From an uncultured Pseudoflavonifractor sp. (lineage in GTDB: Bacteria; Bacillota; Clostridia; Oscillospirales; Oscillospiraceae), in assembly GCA_947644625.1 (NCBI GenBank), contig CANRZY010000006.1:1-44679 (forward strand): a stretch of 44,679 nt of DNA. Reading direction: 5' to 3'. Below the pieces are notes generated by a model. The model worked only from the letters and a program-made list of their open reading frames with translations. It did not search any database and was not told the DNA's origin. A program made the position numbers and the translations under genes. Numbering within the stretch: the first letter of the stretch is position 1; each line of letters opens with the position of its first letter. Below, one piece after another: positions 8,390 through 18,118 of this stretch.

Positions 8390-10434
8390 TTATGAAACAG
8401 GATTTTCGCTCCTACGCCCTGGTGAAGGCCGCCGCGCTGCTGCTCACCGTAGCCTGCGCCGTGGGGACCACCTTTGGGTGCGTCTATTGCGGCATGTATT
8501 GGGACAGCTTTTTTGATGCGGGGGGATATGCCAATTCCATGGCCTGGAACCAGGCTATGAATTCCAAGTACAGCCACCTGATGGAGATCCTGAACGACTA
8601 TGACTCCAAACGCCGGGGGGACGAACTGGGTTATCTGGAGGATCAGTTTTACCAGGAGTGGCTGGACGCCTTCTCCCCTCAGAACACCAACTTCCGCTAT
8701 ATCATCCGGGACAACGTCACCGGGGAGATCCTGCTCAGCTCCTCAGGGAAAAACAGCCTGGAAAATGTTCTCCCCGAAGACCTTTTCCGGCATGTACGGA
8801 CCATAACTCCCTCCCGCAGATACTACAGCTACCGGGAGTATGATGAGGATCGGAACCTTACCATCTTCTTCAGCGATAACAACACCGTCCTGGCGGAGGT
8901 CTCCGGAAATGAGAACGTCCTCTACCAGGAGGGGGAGACCTACCAATACGCTCTGGAGTATGGCCTGGACCACACTTACCCGGTTCAGGATGAATTCCGG
9001 GAACTGAGAAGCACCCTGGTAAAGGGAGATCCCCGGATCCTCTACTGGACCGCCGCCCTGGCTCTGGTCACCCTTGCCGGCACCGTCCTGCTGCTGTGCT
9101 GCGCCGGACGGCGGCGCGGGGCGGAGACCTTCCTTCTCAATTGGACCGACAGGATCCCCTATGACCTATACCTCCCCTGCATGGCCTGGGCGGCAATCAT
9201 GTGCTTTGCCTTGGGTGGCAACCTGGTAGCGGAGGGGTATCTTTTCCACTATGGGGACCCCTCCTTCTATGTCATGCTGGGGGCGGCGACGGTCTCCCTG
9301 GCAGGAGGCTTTGCTTTTGCCGAGGCCGGTTTTATGTCAACCGCTACCCGGATCAAGACCCATACCCTCTTCCGAAATACCGTCACCTGGCGGCTGCTCA
9401 AATGGATGGGCCGTGGCTTCCGGGGCCTGGGGCGCTGGTGGAAGGCCACCTTTGGTAACTGGAACATGACCCAACGGACCATCCTGCTGTTTCTGGCCTA
9501 TCTCATCGGCACGGTCCTCTCCAGCCTTACTGTGGTCCTCATCCCCGTCTATCAGGGAGCGGTGCTGTTTCTCATCTGCCGGTGGGTGGAGGAGTGGCGA
9601 AAGATCCGCTCCGGTACCCAGGCCATCGTGGGGGGAACGCCGGAAACGGTCATTGACACCGGCAAAATGACCCGGTTCCCCGACCTTTTGGAGCACGCCG
9701 GGCAGCTCAACGACCTGGGAAGCGCCATCAATACCGCCGTAGACGAGCGCCTGAAATCGGAGCGGATGAAGGCGGAGCTTATCACCAACGTATCCCACGA
9801 CCTGAAGACTCCCCTCACCTCTATTATCAACTATGTGGACCTGTTGAAGAAGGAGGATATTCAGGGAGAGAAGGCGCAGGAATATATTGAAGTTCTGGAC
9901 CGGAAAAGCCAGCGGCTCAAAAAGCTGACCGAGGACCTGGTGGAGGCCAGCAAGGCCTCCACAGGAGCCCTCACCGTGACCCCGGAGCAGCTTGGGGTGG
10001 TCCAACTGGTAAATCAGGCCCTGGGAGAGTACAGCGAAAAGCTGGAAGCGGCAAACCTTCAGCTGGTGACCTCCATGACCGAGGAGGAGGTCTACGTGAA
10101 GGCCGACGGACGGCACTTCTGGCGGATCCTGGATAACCTTATGGGCAACTGTGTCAAATACGCTCTGCCGGGGACCAGGGTGTACCTGGACCTGGTGGCC
10201 TGGGATGGATATGTAACTTTGTCCCTCAAGAACATCTCTGCCGGTCAGCTCAACATCCCCGCCGAACAGCTGATGGAGCGGTTTGTCCGGGGAGATGAAA
10301 GCCGAACCACCGAGGGAAGCGGCCTGGGCCTGTCCATTGCCAGAAGTCTCACCGAATTGCAGGGGGGCCTGTTCCGCCTGGAAGTAGACGGCGATCTCTT
10401 CAAGGCGGTGGTAAGCTTTCCGCAAATAAGGTAA
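8386..10434 (+). CDS. Membrane sensor histidine kinase
   Basis: 682 residues. First membrane segment about 12-34, extracytoplasmic sensor region about 35-217, second segment 218-240, then additional hydrophobic segments near 262-284, 294-314 and 366-398, HisKA domain with phospho-acceptor His471 (NVSHDLKTPLTSI), and an ATPase domain with N-box NLMGNCVKYA (584-593) and G2 GSGLGLSIARSL (644-655). The usual DxGxG G1 box is replaced by KNISAGQLN, a feature of a common Firmicutes subgroup. The extra membrane segments between sensor and kinase domains are unusual. Partner of the upstream regulator; no target genes adjacent. Confidence 0.9.
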   Translation: MIMKQDFRSYALVKAAALLLTVACAVGTTFGCVYCGMYWDSFFDAGGYANSMAWNQAMNSKYSHLMEILNDYDSKRRGDELGYLEDQFYQEWLDAFSPQNTNFRYIIRDNVTGEILLSSSGKNSLENVLPEDLFRHVRTITPSRRYYSYREYDEDRNLTIFFSDNNTVLAEVSGNENVLYQEGETYQYALEYGLDHTYPVQDEFRELRSTLVKGDPRILYWTAALALVTLAGTVLLLCCAGRRRGAETFLLNWTDRIPYDLYLPCMAWAAIMCFALGGNLVAEGYLFHYGDPSFYVMLGAATVSLAGGFAFAEAGFMSTATRIKTHTLFRNTVTWRLLKWMGRGFRGLGRWWKATFGNWNMTQRTILLFLAYLIGTVLSSLTVVLIPVYQGAVLFLICRWVEEWRKIRSGTQAIVGGTPETVIDTGKMTRFPDLLEHAGQLNDLGSAINTAVDERLKSERMKAELITNVSHDLKTPLTSIINYVDLLKKEDIQGEKAQEYIEVLDRKSQRLKKLTEDLVEASKASTGALTVTPEQLGVVQLVNQALGEYSEKLEAANLQLVTSMTEEEVYVKADGRHFWRILDNLMGNCVKYALPGTRVYLDLVAWDGYVTLSLKNISAGQLNIPAEQLMERFVRGDESRTTEGSGLGLSIARSLTELQGGLFRLEVDGDLFKAVVSFPQIR

Positions 10435-10443
10435 AAACGGATG

Positions 10444-10482
10444 AAACCCCGGAACGGATGAGCATCCATTCCGGGGTTTTTA
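10444..10482. terminator. Terminator after the histidine kinase gene (probably bidirectional)
   Basis: A long stem (10444-10460 with 10463-10479, one mismatch, core CCCCGGAA/TTCCGGGG) followed by TTTTT on the plus strand, directly after the kinase stop codon. The convergent MATE gene ends 5 bp further on, and A residues on its far side give a weaker T run on the minus strand. Confidence 0.85.
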
Positions 10483-10486
10483 TTCC

Positions 10487-11872
10487 TTATTGGGAAAGTC
10501 CGCTCAGCTTCAGCCACCTGCCGCTTCTCCAGCGCCAAATGCACAGGATCCCACGAAGGATCAGATCTACCGCCATGCCCCCCCAGACCCCCGCAAGGCC
10601 CAGGTCAAACACCAGGACCAGCAGGCAGGAAAGGGGCACCCTGACGCACCACATCCCCATGAGGCCCACCATCATGGGATAGCGCACATCACTGGCCCCC
10701 CGGAGCGCGTTGGTAAGGATGATGGATACGGCAAAGAAGGGCTCGGCAAAGGCCACCACCCGGAGGGCCAGGGCGGCCTCGGCGACCACCTGGGCGTCGG
10801 AGTTAAAGAGGGAGGCCAATGCCGGAGCAAAGAGGAACAGCAACGTCCCCGTCGCCACACATAAAACAAAGCCAATGGCCCCGGTAAGCGTTCCGTATGC
10901 CTCCGCATCCTCCTTGTCCCCCGCTCCCACAGATTGGCCCACCAAAGCGATGGCGGCATAGCCGATCCCATAGGCAGGCAGATAGCAAAGTCCTTCCGCA
11001 GTGGTGGCAATATTATTGGCGGCCAGAGCGGCGGTAGTAAGGGCGTGGCCCACCAGGGCGGTCATAGCGATCTGGCCCACGTTGACAATGGCCCGCTCAA
11101 TGGCAGAGGGGACCCCCAGTCCCACCGCCCGGCGAATAATGGCTTTGTCAGGGGAAAAGCCCTCCCGGAGGGAGGTTGCATACCCATGCTGATGGAAGGC
11201 GGCCACCCCGGCTGGAATGGCGGCACAGACGATGGAGATAGCGGTAGCGATGGCGGCTCCCTCCACCCCCCAGCCCGCGCCGGGAATGGTAAGACCGCGC
11301 CACTGCCGCGTGGGATAGATGAGGAAAAAATTCAATACCAGATTGAGCAGATTGGTGGCGGTATTGAAAAGCAGGGGCGTTTTAGTATTGCCCATACAAC
11401 GCAGTACCGCTCCAAAGACAATGAGGATGGAGTTAAAGGGCAGGGCGGCGCAGTAGATACGCATATAATTGGCCGCGTGGGGCAGCACCTCCGGCTTGGC
11501 CCCCAGCCACCGGGGAATCGCGCCCCCCATGGCCTCATAGAGTCCGCAGGCCACAAGTCCACAGACTACCGAGGCCAAAAAGGCCTGACGGATCACTGTC
11601 CGCACCCGCTCCGGGTCCCGCGCCCCCACGGCGTTGGAGATCTGCACCGAATAGCCCACACCTACGCCAGCCATGATCCCGTGGATCAGCCAGATGGGAG
11701 GGCCGTTCACCGATACGGCGGCAGAGCCCACCGCCCCAAGGACTCCCACCATGGCGGTATCCACATAGCTCACCATGGTATTCAATATCTGCTCGATGAT
11801 GGCAGGCCAGGAAAGGCTCCACAGCCGCCGGAGCCTGGGACCCTGTTCCCTAATTTTCAGCGCCGTCGCCAT
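10487..11872 (-). CDS. MATE-family efflux transporter
   Basis: 461 residues with twelve hydrophobic segments in two similar halves, typical of MATE exporters (Na+- or H+-coupled drug/toxin efflux in the cytoplasmic membrane). The N-terminal LSWPAIIEQILNTMVSYVDTAMVG block and the C-terminal-half ALRGASDVRYPM block are characteristic. Start at 11872 with GGGAG upstream. It begins 3 nt after the radical SAM gene stop, so the two are an operon. Confidence 0.9.
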   Translation of the reverse strand: MATALKIREQGPRLRRLWSLSWPAIIEQILNTMVSYVDTAMVGVLGAVGSAAVSVNGPPIWLIHGIMAGVGVGYSVQISNAVGARDPERVRTVIRQAFLASVVCGLVACGLYEAMGGAIPRWLGAKPEVLPHAANYMRIYCAALPFNSILIVFGAVLRCMGNTKTPLLFNTATNLLNLVLNFFLIYPTRQWRGLTIPGAGWGVEGAAIATAISIVCAAIPAGVAAFHQHGYATSLREGFSPDKAIIRRAVGLGVPSAIERAIVNVGQIAMTALVGHALTTAALAANNIATTAEGLCYLPAYGIGYAAIALVGQSVGAGDKEDAEAYGTLTGAIGFVLCVATGTLLFLFAPALASLFNSDAQVVAEAALALRVVAFAEPFFAVSIILTNALRGASDVRYPMMVGLMGMWCVRVPLSCLLVLVFDLGLAGVWGGMAVDLILRGILCIWRWRSGRWLKLSGLSQ

Positions 11873-11875
11873 GGT

Positions 11876-12751
11876 TCACACTCCCGTCAAATCAAATGAA
11901 GGCACATACTCCCCGCTGGCGGCCTCCTCTCCCTGGACATAGCCGGGAAGGCCTAACGCCGCCATATACTCCTGGGCACAGCGGATCTCGCTTCGCCGCA
12001 GCTTCCGGTGGATCTCCGGGTATTCCGCCGCCCGGCCCAGAGGCACATACTGGCTCATAAGGGAAAAGCGGACCTCCCCGTGGGGGAAGTTTTCTCCCAC
12101 CCAGTCCATCACCGCCTTGGCCTCGTTAAGGCCGCCGGGAAGGAGCAGGTGCCGGATAACCACCCCCCGCTTCAAAAGACCCTCCCCGTCAAACTCGCAG
12201 GGCCCCGTCTGCCGGACCATCTCCCGGATGGCGGCGGCAGCGGCTTCCGGGTAATCGGGAGCCGCGGAGTAGCGCCGGGCCCGGTCCCGATCCAAGTATT
12301 TCAAATCGGGCAGGTAGATCTGCACCTTTCCCTCCAGGGTCTGAAGGGTCTCTATCTTCTCATAGCCCCCCGTATTCCAGACTACGGGTACGGAAAGGGG
12401 CTCGTTCAGGACCTCCCCAATGGCGTGGGCAAAGTGGGTAGGGGTCACCAGGTTGATATTATGAGCCCCCTGGGCGATCAGGTCCAAAAAGATCTCCCGA
12501 AGCCGCTCCGCCGTAACGGTCCTGCCGTACCCCTCCTGACTGATAACACTGTTCTGGCAGAATACACACCGCAAGGGACAGCCGGAAAAAAATACCGTCC
12601 CGGAGCCCCGCGTTCCTGAAATAGGCGGCTCCTCCCAGAAGTGAAGAGCGGCCCTGGCCACCACCGGGAGGGAGGGCATGGCGCATACGCCGCCGAAGAG
12701 GGTCTCCTCCCGCCGGGCGCCGCAGCTTCTGGGGCATTGTGAGCAGAGCAT
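11876..12751 (-). CDS. Radical SAM protein, PflX-like (COG1313 type)
   Basis: 291 residues. The iron-sulfur/SAM motif is Cys58-x3-Cys62-x2-Cys65 in FFSGCPLRCVFCQN. An extra N-terminal cysteine set (Cys3, 6, 10, 23) suggests a second metal site. The sequence up to the cluster motif resembles proteins named 'putative pyruvate formate-lyase activating enzyme PflX'; their substrate is not known and no formate-lyase gene is nearby. Two ATGs are possible; the second (12751) is chosen because AAGGAGG is well spaced for it but abuts the first. The stop lies 3 nt from the MATE start. Confidence 0.82.
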   Translation of the reverse strand: MLCSQCPRSCGARREETLFGGVCAMPSLPVVARAALHFWEEPPISGTRGSGTVFFSGCPLRCVFCQNSVISQEGYGRTVTAERLREIFLDLIAQGAHNINLVTPTHFAHAIGEVLNEPLSVPVVWNTGGYEKIETLQTLEGKVQIYLPDLKYLDRDRARRYSAAPDYPEAAAAAIREMVRQTGPCEFDGEGLLKRGVVIRHLLLPGGLNEAKAVMDWVGENFPHGEVRFSLMSQYVPLGRAAEYPEIHRKLRRSEIRCAQEYMAALGLPGYVQGEEAASGEYVPSFDLTGV

Positions 12752-12786
12752 GAAGACCATCCCTCCTTCCGCAATAAGCCCATTTC

Positions 12787-12817
12787 GGACGGACCGCCGA
12801 GGACGGCGGTCCCTACA
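12787..12817 (-). repeat. REP-like palindrome, copy 1
   Basis: Minus-strand TGTAGGG followed by a 9-bp palindrome GGACCGCCG / CGGCGGTCC with a 4-nt loop, then TCCG. Member of the dispersed GTAGGG family described under findings. A second palindrome (GCCGCC/GGCGGC, about 12833-12855) lies beside it. Confidence 0.75.
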
Positions 12818-12863
12818 GGGCCGCATGGTAACGCCCGCCGCCGGTGGGCGGCGGCTCCGCAGA

Positions 12864-12898
12864 GAAAAAGAGCGCCGCGTCCGCGGCGCTCTCTTTTT
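12864..12898. terminator. Terminator after ptsH (bidirectional)
   Basis: Stem AGAGCGCCGCG / CGCGGCGCTCT (12869-12892) flanked by AAAAA on one side and TTTTTT on the other, so it has a T tract on both strands. It lies 15 bp beyond the HPr stop codon. Confidence 0.85.
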
Positions 12899-12913
12899 TC
12901 CATGTATTAAGCT

Positions 12914-13177
12914 TCAGTCCTCAAAATTGCCGGAAATCAACTCAATGAGAGCCTCCACGGCCTCCTTCTCGTCCACGCCGTCGGCAATCAGGTTGATGGT
13001 GGTACCCTTCACCACGCCCAGGGACAGAACGCCCAACAGGCTCTTGGCGTTTACCCTCCGCTCATCCTTCTCCACCCAGATGGAGCACTTGAACTCGTTG
13101 GCCTTCTGGATAAAGAACGTAGCGGGACGGGCATGGAGCCCCACCTGGTTGTTGACGGTAGCTTCTTTCATATACAT
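12914..13177 (-). CDS. ptsH: HPr phosphocarrier protein
   Basis: 87 residues. With the start at 13177 the active-site histidine is His15 (GLHARPA) and the HPr-kinase site is Ser46 (NAKSLLGVLSLG), matching B. subtilis numbering, so it should carry phosphate in the sugar PTS and serve in carbon catabolite control; it is not Crh, which lacks His15. The ribosome binding site GGGAGGG lies 7 nt upstream. ptsI is not adjacent, common in clostridia. It has its own promoter and terminator, so it is monocistronic. Confidence 0.93.
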   Translation of the reverse strand: MYMKEATVNNQVGLHARPATFFIQKANEFKCSIWVEKDERRVNAKSLLGVLSLGVVKGTTINLIADGVDEKEAVEALIELISGNFED

Positions 13178-13222
13178 AGCGATTCCCTCCCCAAAACACG
13201 ATTGGGTCTAATGCTATTGCTT

Positions 13223-13251
13223 ATCATACCAAATTTCAATAGGACAGTCAA
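13223..13251 (-). promoter_or_regulatory. Promoter of ptsH
   Basis: Minus strand: -35 TTGACT (13246-13251), 17-bp spacer, -10 TATGAT (13223-13228), 45 bp upstream of the HPr start codon. The surrounding DNA is AT-rich compared with the window. Confidence 0.78.
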
Positions 13252-13300
13252 CGTCAAATTTAACAAATTGAATTTTCTCTGTCTCCTCATCGCAGGAAGT

Positions 13301-15673
13301 TTACCGAAGCTCCGCCACTGTCACTCCATCCTCTCCTTCTCCGTACCTACCGGGACGGAAGGATTTGACGTAGCGGCTGCGCTTCAGGTGGTCCCGGACA
13401 GCGGCGCGGACCGCGCCGGTCCCTTTGCCATGAATGATCCGCACCTCGGTAAGCTTCCCCATGACGGCGTTGTCCAAAAAGCGGTCCAGCTCCATCACCG
13501 CCTCCTCCCCCGTCATGCCCCGCAGATCCACCTCAGGGGAAGCGCCCAGAGAACGAAGCTGATGGGTGGCCCGGGCCACCACCTTTTTGGCCGACCGCTG
13601 GGTCTCGTCCTCCGCCAAGCGCACCTCCTCCTGGGCGGCGGTAAGCTTCAGAATACCCGCCTGAAGCTGGAGAGTTCCGTCCTTCTTCACATCCAGCACA
13701 ACGGCCTTGGTCCCCGGCATTTTCACAAGCTCTACCGTATCTCCCTTGACGGCGGGACGGGTGGAGGGCGGGACCGGAGCGGGGGCGGGGCGGCCCAGCT
13801 TCCCCTCCGCCTCATTGAGTCCCCGGCGCAGACCCGCCCGGGCCTCGTTGACCCGCTGCCAGTCCTGCTCCTGCTTGCTCTTTTTCCGCATCTCATCCAG
13901 TTCTTTAAAGGTATCGTCGGCGGCCTTCCGGGCCTCGTCCAAAATGGCCCTGGCCTCGGCCTGAGCCCGCTCCACCGCCTTGGCGCGCTGCTTTTCCAGG
14001 TCGTCCCGGTATTGGGCGGCCTTCTGCTTTGCCTCCTCGGTTTCCCGGCGGAGCATCCGGGCAGCCTCCTTCTCCCTTTCCATCTCCTGACGCTGCCGGT
14101 CCAGTTGGGTCAACACATCCTCAAAGCGGACGTTCTCCGCGTTGACCCGTCCCGCGGCGGCGTCGATCACATGCTCAGGAAGACCCAAACGGCGGGAGAT
14201 GGCAAAGGCGTTGGACTTTCCCGGAATGCCGATAAGCAGCTTATAGGTGGGAGCCAGGGTCTCCACGTTAAATTCACAGGAGGCGTTCTCCACTCCTGGG
14301 GTGGTCATGGCATAGACCTTCAGTTCCGCATAGTGAGTCGTGGCAGCCACCAACGCCCCCAGAGACCGGGTCTCCTCAATGACCGCCGCCGCCAGGGCGG
14401 CTCCCTCCACCGGATCGGTGCCCGCCCCCAGCTCGTCAAAGAGGACCAGGGACCTGTCGTCCGCCTCGCCTAAAATGCCCACGATGTTCACCATATGGGA
14501 GGAGAAGGTGGAAAGGCTTTGGGCGATGGACTGCTCGTCTCCGATATCCGCCAGCACCCGTTGGAAGACCATCATCCGGCTCTCTCCGGAGGCGGGAATA
14601 TGAAGCCCGCACTGGGTCATCAGCACCAAAAGGCCCAGGGTCTTCAGGGTCACCGTCTTTCCTCCGGTATTGGGTCCCGTGACCACCAGGGTATCAAAAT
14701 CCTCCCCCAGGCGAAGATCGTTTTTTACCGCTTTGTCCCGGTCCAGAAGAGGATGACGGGCATCCTCAAAGAAAAGGCCCTTTTCCACGATCTTAGGAGC
14801 CATGCCCCGCATTCGCAGGGACAAGCCCGCCCTGGCGAAGATCCCGTCCAACAGGATAATAAAGTCATAATCCTGAGCAATATCCTCCCTGTGGGCGGCA
14901 CATTCGGCGGAGAGCTCGGCCAGGATGCGCTCGATCTCCTTCTCCTCCTTCGCCTCCAGCTCCCGCAGTTCATTATTGGCCTTTACCACTCCCATAGGCT
15001 CAATGAAAAAGGTGCCGCCGCTGGCCGAGAGGTCATGGACCAGACCGGGGACGTCGTTCTTATGCTCCGACTTGACCGGCACCACATACCGGCCGTTTCG
15101 CTGGGTAATGATGGACTCCTGTAAATATTTGGACTGGTTGGAAGAGATGAGCTTTTGCAGAATATCCCGGACCTTTCCCGCCGCAGCGCGCTTTTTTCGG
15201 CGGATATCGGCAAGCTCAGGGCTTGCCGCGTCGGCGATCTCTTCCTCGGAAAGGATGGATCCGGTGATCTTATCCTCCAGATAGCGGTTGGCGGTAAGGC
15301 CCCGAAAGAGGGGATCCAAGGGGGTCTTTTCGCTGCCGTAGGCATTATACTCCATACAGCTTCGGGCGCAGCGGAGCACCGCCGCCACCTCCAAAAGCTC
15401 ACGGGTATTGAGGCTCCCTCCCATATCGGAGCGCTGGAGGCTGGCGTGGACGGGCTTTACCCCGCCGAAGTAGGGCGCGCCCCGAAGAGACACCAGGTCC
15501 ACCGCGGCGGAGGTCTCCTCCAACGCCCGCTCTACATCGTCGGGATCGGTAAAGGGTCTCAGCCGAAGAGCCCTCTCCTTGGCCTCGCCGGTGACCGCCT
15601 CATGGGCAAGGAGCTCCAGGATCCGGGGCAGCTCCAGGGTCTCCATGGATTTTTCAAACAGTTCGTCTTTCAT
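13301..15673 (-). CDS. mutS2: MutS2 (RqcU-type) ATPase with Smr endonuclease domain
   Basis: 790 residues. MutS core with Walker A GPNTGGKT (near 330), Walker B FDELGAGTDP, a long coiled-coil region (about 515-640, rich in E/K/R), and a C-terminal Smr domain (DLRGMTGEEA...IHGKGTG...H). There is no N-terminal mismatch-recognition domain, as expected for MutS2. In B. subtilis MutS2 acts on collided ribosomes and is also implicated in recombination control. Start at 15673 with GAGGTATC upstream. No mutS or mutL in the window. Confidence 0.93.
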   Translation of the reverse strand: MKDELFEKSMETLELPRILELLAHEAVTGEAKERALRLRPFTDPDDVERALEETSAAVDLVSLRGAPYFGGVKPVHASLQRSDMGGSLNTRELLEVAAVLRCARSCMEYNAYGSEKTPLDPLFRGLTANRYLEDKITGSILSEEEIADAASPELADIRRKKRAAAGKVRDILQKLISSNQSKYLQESIITQRNGRYVVPVKSEHKNDVPGLVHDLSASGGTFFIEPMGVVKANNELRELEAKEEKEIERILAELSAECAAHREDIAQDYDFIILLDGIFARAGLSLRMRGMAPKIVEKGLFFEDARHPLLDRDKAVKNDLRLGEDFDTLVVTGPNTGGKTVTLKTLGLLVLMTQCGLHIPASGESRMMVFQRVLADIGDEQSIAQSLSTFSSHMVNIVGILGEADDRSLVLFDELGAGTDPVEGAALAAAVIEETRSLGALVAATTHYAELKVYAMTTPGVENASCEFNVETLAPTYKLLIGIPGKSNAFAISRRLGLPEHVIDAAAGRVNAENVRFEDVLTQLDRQRQEMEREKEAARMLRRETEEAKQKAAQYRDDLEKQRAKAVERAQAEARAILDEARKAADDTFKELDEMRKKSKQEQDWQRVNEARAGLRRGLNEAEGKLGRPAPAPVPPSTRPAVKGDTVELVKMPGTKAVVLDVKKDGTLQLQAGILKLTAAQEEVRLAEDETQRSAKKVVARATHQLRSLGASPEVDLRGMTGEEAVMELDRFLDNAVMGKLTEVRIIHGKGTGAVRAAVRDHLKRSRYVKSFRPGRYGEGEDGVTVAELR

Positions 15674-15843
15674 AGATGATACCTCAAAATGGGGTTGTTG
15701 AATGGAAAAACAATCAGGCATTTAGCGTACCAACGTGCGTTAGGACCGTAGAGAACGGTTTCCCGATCCATACATCGCCCGGCAAAACCGCATTTCATTG
15801 TTGGTTTCCCTATGGGTGCAACGGTGCAATTCAAAATCCTTAT
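15674..15843. other. Intergenic region with a diverged dispersed repeat
   Basis: No gene seen. Positions 15721-15751 match 35516-35546 at 26 of 31 bases (core ACCAACGTG, then CGTAG). At the second site the repeat runs straight into a GTAGGG palindrome; here that part has decayed. Confidence 0.5.
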
Positions 15844-17901
15844 TTACATCATCAAGCTTCCCACCTGATAGATCAAAAAGCTCATCAGATAGGCCACCGC
15901 CACCTGAAAGCAAACGGAAAAGACGGTCCATTTCCAGCTTCCCGATTCCTTTTTGATCACGCCGATGGTGGCCGCACAGGGAATATACAGAAGACAGAAT
16001 ACCATGACGCAGTATGCGTTCAAGGGGCCAAAGCCCATGCCCGCAAGGCCCGCGTGGACCGCCGCCATTCCCGCCGCCGAATTGACGTTGGATACCCGAA
16101 ACAGGATGGCGGTGGAGGACACCACCACCTCCTTGGCGGATATGCCGGCAATGACAGCCACCACGATAGGCCAAAAGCCCAGCCCAGCCGGGGCCATGAC
16201 GGGAGCCAAAGCGCGGCCGAGAAGGACGGCAAAGCTGTCCTCCATAACGGCAGTATACCCGCCGGGGCCAAAATTCAGAAGGAACCAGAGGATCACAGAG
16301 GCGACAAAGATGATGGTGCCCGCCTTGGTGAGATAGTCCTTTACCTTCTCCCACACATAGACCCGGACTGTCCGGGCCGATGGCATTTTATACTCGGGAA
16401 GCTCAATAAGAAGGGGGCTTCTCTCCATACCCCGGTTTTTTTCCAGCCCTTGGATGATCCCAGCAATTATAAGGGCTGTCAGGATCCCGATGAGATACAT
16501 GGAGTAGGCGGCTGCCATGGCGTATCTGCCAAAGAAAAGCTGGGAGAAGAGGATATAGATGGGCAGACGGGCCGAGCAGGACATGAAGGGAGTTACCAGC
16601 ATGACCTTAAACCGGTCCCGGCGGCTCTCCAGGGCCCGGGAAGCCATAATGGCAGGTACCGAGCAGCCAAAGCCCAGCACCATAGGCAGAAAAGCCCGGC
16701 CTGAAAGGCCGATCCTGCCCATGATCCCATCCATGATATAGGCCACCCTGGCCATATACCCCGTATCCTCCAGAAAAGCCAAAGCCAGGAAGAGAATAAA
16801 GATATTGGGCAGAAGGGTCAGTATGCTCCCCACTCCGGCAATGATCCCATCGGTGATAAGGGCCACCAGCAGCTCTCCCACTCCCCAGCCGGTAAGGGTC
16901 TCCCCCACAAAGCCGGAAAGCCAATCCACGCCCAGCTCAAAAAAGCCTGCCAAAAAGTCACCCAGCGTAAAGGTGAGGAAAAATATCAGCGCCATGATCC
17001 CCAAAAAGATGGGAAGGCCCCACACCGGATGGGTCAGCGCCCGGTCCGCCTTTTCGGTCATGGCGGCCTTCTCCTCCCGGTGGACCATGACCTCAGCCAT
17101 GATCTCCTCGATAAAATCATACTTCTGATTGATGATCTCCGTCTCACAGTCTCCGGTCAGGATATCGGGCAGATCCAGGGGATATTTTCCGGTGATCTCC
17201 TCGTCTCCCTCCAACAGCTTGACGGCGTGCCAGCGGGGGTTTCCCAACTCAGGCCACCTTCGCCCAAGGGCGGTCTCCACCGCGTCGATACGGAACTCCA
17301 TCATCTCATCGTAGACCATGGCGTACTTTTCATGTTTTTCACTATCCGCCGTTTTGCCGTGGCCGTGCCACTCATGCTCATGGATAATGGGATCCCGGCG
17401 GGGCGCTTCGGCGTGGTGGGCGGCGGCGTGCATCAGCACCTCCAGCCCTATCCGCTTCCGGGCGGAAACGGGGATCACAGGAACGCCCAGCATTTCAGGC
17501 AGGCGGTGAAGGTCGATCTCCATGCCCCGCTTCCGGACCACGTCCATCATGTTGAGGGCCACCACCACCGGCTTTCCCAGCTCCAAAAGTTGAAGGGTCA
17601 GGTAGAGGTTCCGCTCCAGGGCGGAGGCGTCCACTACGTCAATAATAACATCCACCTCGTCGGAGAGAATAAACTGCCGGGAGACCAGCTCCTCCATGGT
17701 GTAGGCGGTGAGGGAGTAGGCGCCGGGCAGGTCCACCAGCCGGATGTCCAGTCCGTGGTCCTTCATGACCCCCTCCACCCGCTCCACCGTGACCCCAGGC
17801 CAGTTGGCCACCTTCAGGTTGGCTCCGGTGTAGGCATTGAAAAGGGTAGTCTTGCCGCAGTTGGGGTTACCGATAAAGGCAACTGTCAGTTGTTTTCCCA
17901 T
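15844..17901 (-). CDS. feoB: Ferrous iron transporter FeoB
   Basis: 685 residues. N-terminal G domain with G1 GNPNCGKT (11-18), G3 DLPG and G4 NMMD; helical spacer rich in His and charged residues (about 170-200); then a membrane part with about eight segments including two Gate-type repeats. Imports Fe2+ across the cytoplasmic membrane. Start at 17901; GAGGTGAC lies inside the end of feoA, whose stop is 1 nt upstream, so FeoA and FeoB are coupled. No feoC or Fur-like site recognised. Confidence 0.95.
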   Translation of the reverse strand: MGKQLTVAFIGNPNCGKTTLFNAYTGANLKVANWPGVTVERVEGVMKDHGLDIRLVDLPGAYSLTAYTMEELVSRQFILSDEVDVIIDVVDASALERNLYLTLQLLELGKPVVVALNMMDVVRKRGMEIDLHRLPEMLGVPVIPVSARKRIGLEVLMHAAAHHAEAPRRDPIIHEHEWHGHGKTADSEKHEKYAMVYDEMMEFRIDAVETALGRRWPELGNPRWHAVKLLEGDEEITGKYPLDLPDILTGDCETEIINQKYDFIEEIMAEVMVHREEKAAMTEKADRALTHPVWGLPIFLGIMALIFFLTFTLGDFLAGFFELGVDWLSGFVGETLTGWGVGELLVALITDGIIAGVGSILTLLPNIFILFLALAFLEDTGYMARVAYIMDGIMGRIGLSGRAFLPMVLGFGCSVPAIMASRALESRRDRFKVMLVTPFMSCSARLPIYILFSQLFFGRYAMAAAYSMYLIGILTALIIAGIIQGLEKNRGMERSPLLIELPEYKMPSARTVRVYVWEKVKDYLTKAGTIIFVASVILWFLLNFGPGGYTAVMEDSFAVLLGRALAPVMAPAGLGFWPIVVAVIAGISAKEVVVSSTAILFRVSNVNSAAGMAAVHAGLAGMGFGPLNAYCVMVFCLLYIPCAATIGVIKKESGSWKWTVFSVCFQVAVAYLMSFLIYQVGSLMM

Positions 17902-17902
17902 C

Positions 17903-18118
17903 CTAGGTCACCTCGATCCTTTGGGTAAGGCCCCGGCCCAGGGCAAACCGGGCTCCCCTGATCTTCAGGATCAGGGTCCCATGGTCCTTGCCCCCCAGAA
18001 TGGACACCTTGCCCCCTATGGTCATTCCAATGGCCTCCAGGCGGTGTTCCACCTGTTCGGGAAGATCTATTTTTTTCACGGTGTAGGTCTCTCCAATGGT
18101 TCCTTTGTCCAATGTCAT
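17903..18118 (-). CDS. feoA: Ferrous iron transport protein FeoA
   Basis: 71 residues, a single SH3-like FeoA domain (ILGGKDHGTLILKIRGARFALGRGLTQRIEV). A cytosolic partner of FeoB. Start at 18118 (ATG) preferred over the upstream GTG at 18133, because GGGAGGG sits between them. It follows recO by 27 bp on the same strand, so feoAB probably reads from the recO operon unless a promoter lies within recO. Confidence 0.92.
   Translation of the reverse strand: MTLDKGTIGETYTVKKIDLPEQVEHRLEAIGMTIGGKVSILGGKDHGTLILKIRGARFALGRGLTQRIEVT

Noticed and set aside
12752-12863. Promoter for the radical SAM-MATE operon
   Set aside because: The region is filled by palindromes; no acceptable -35/-10 pair found on the minus strand.
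13133-14473. 446-codon open frame antisense to mutS2
   Set aside because: No recognisable motifs, overlaps mutS2 and the HPr promoter region, poor start context.
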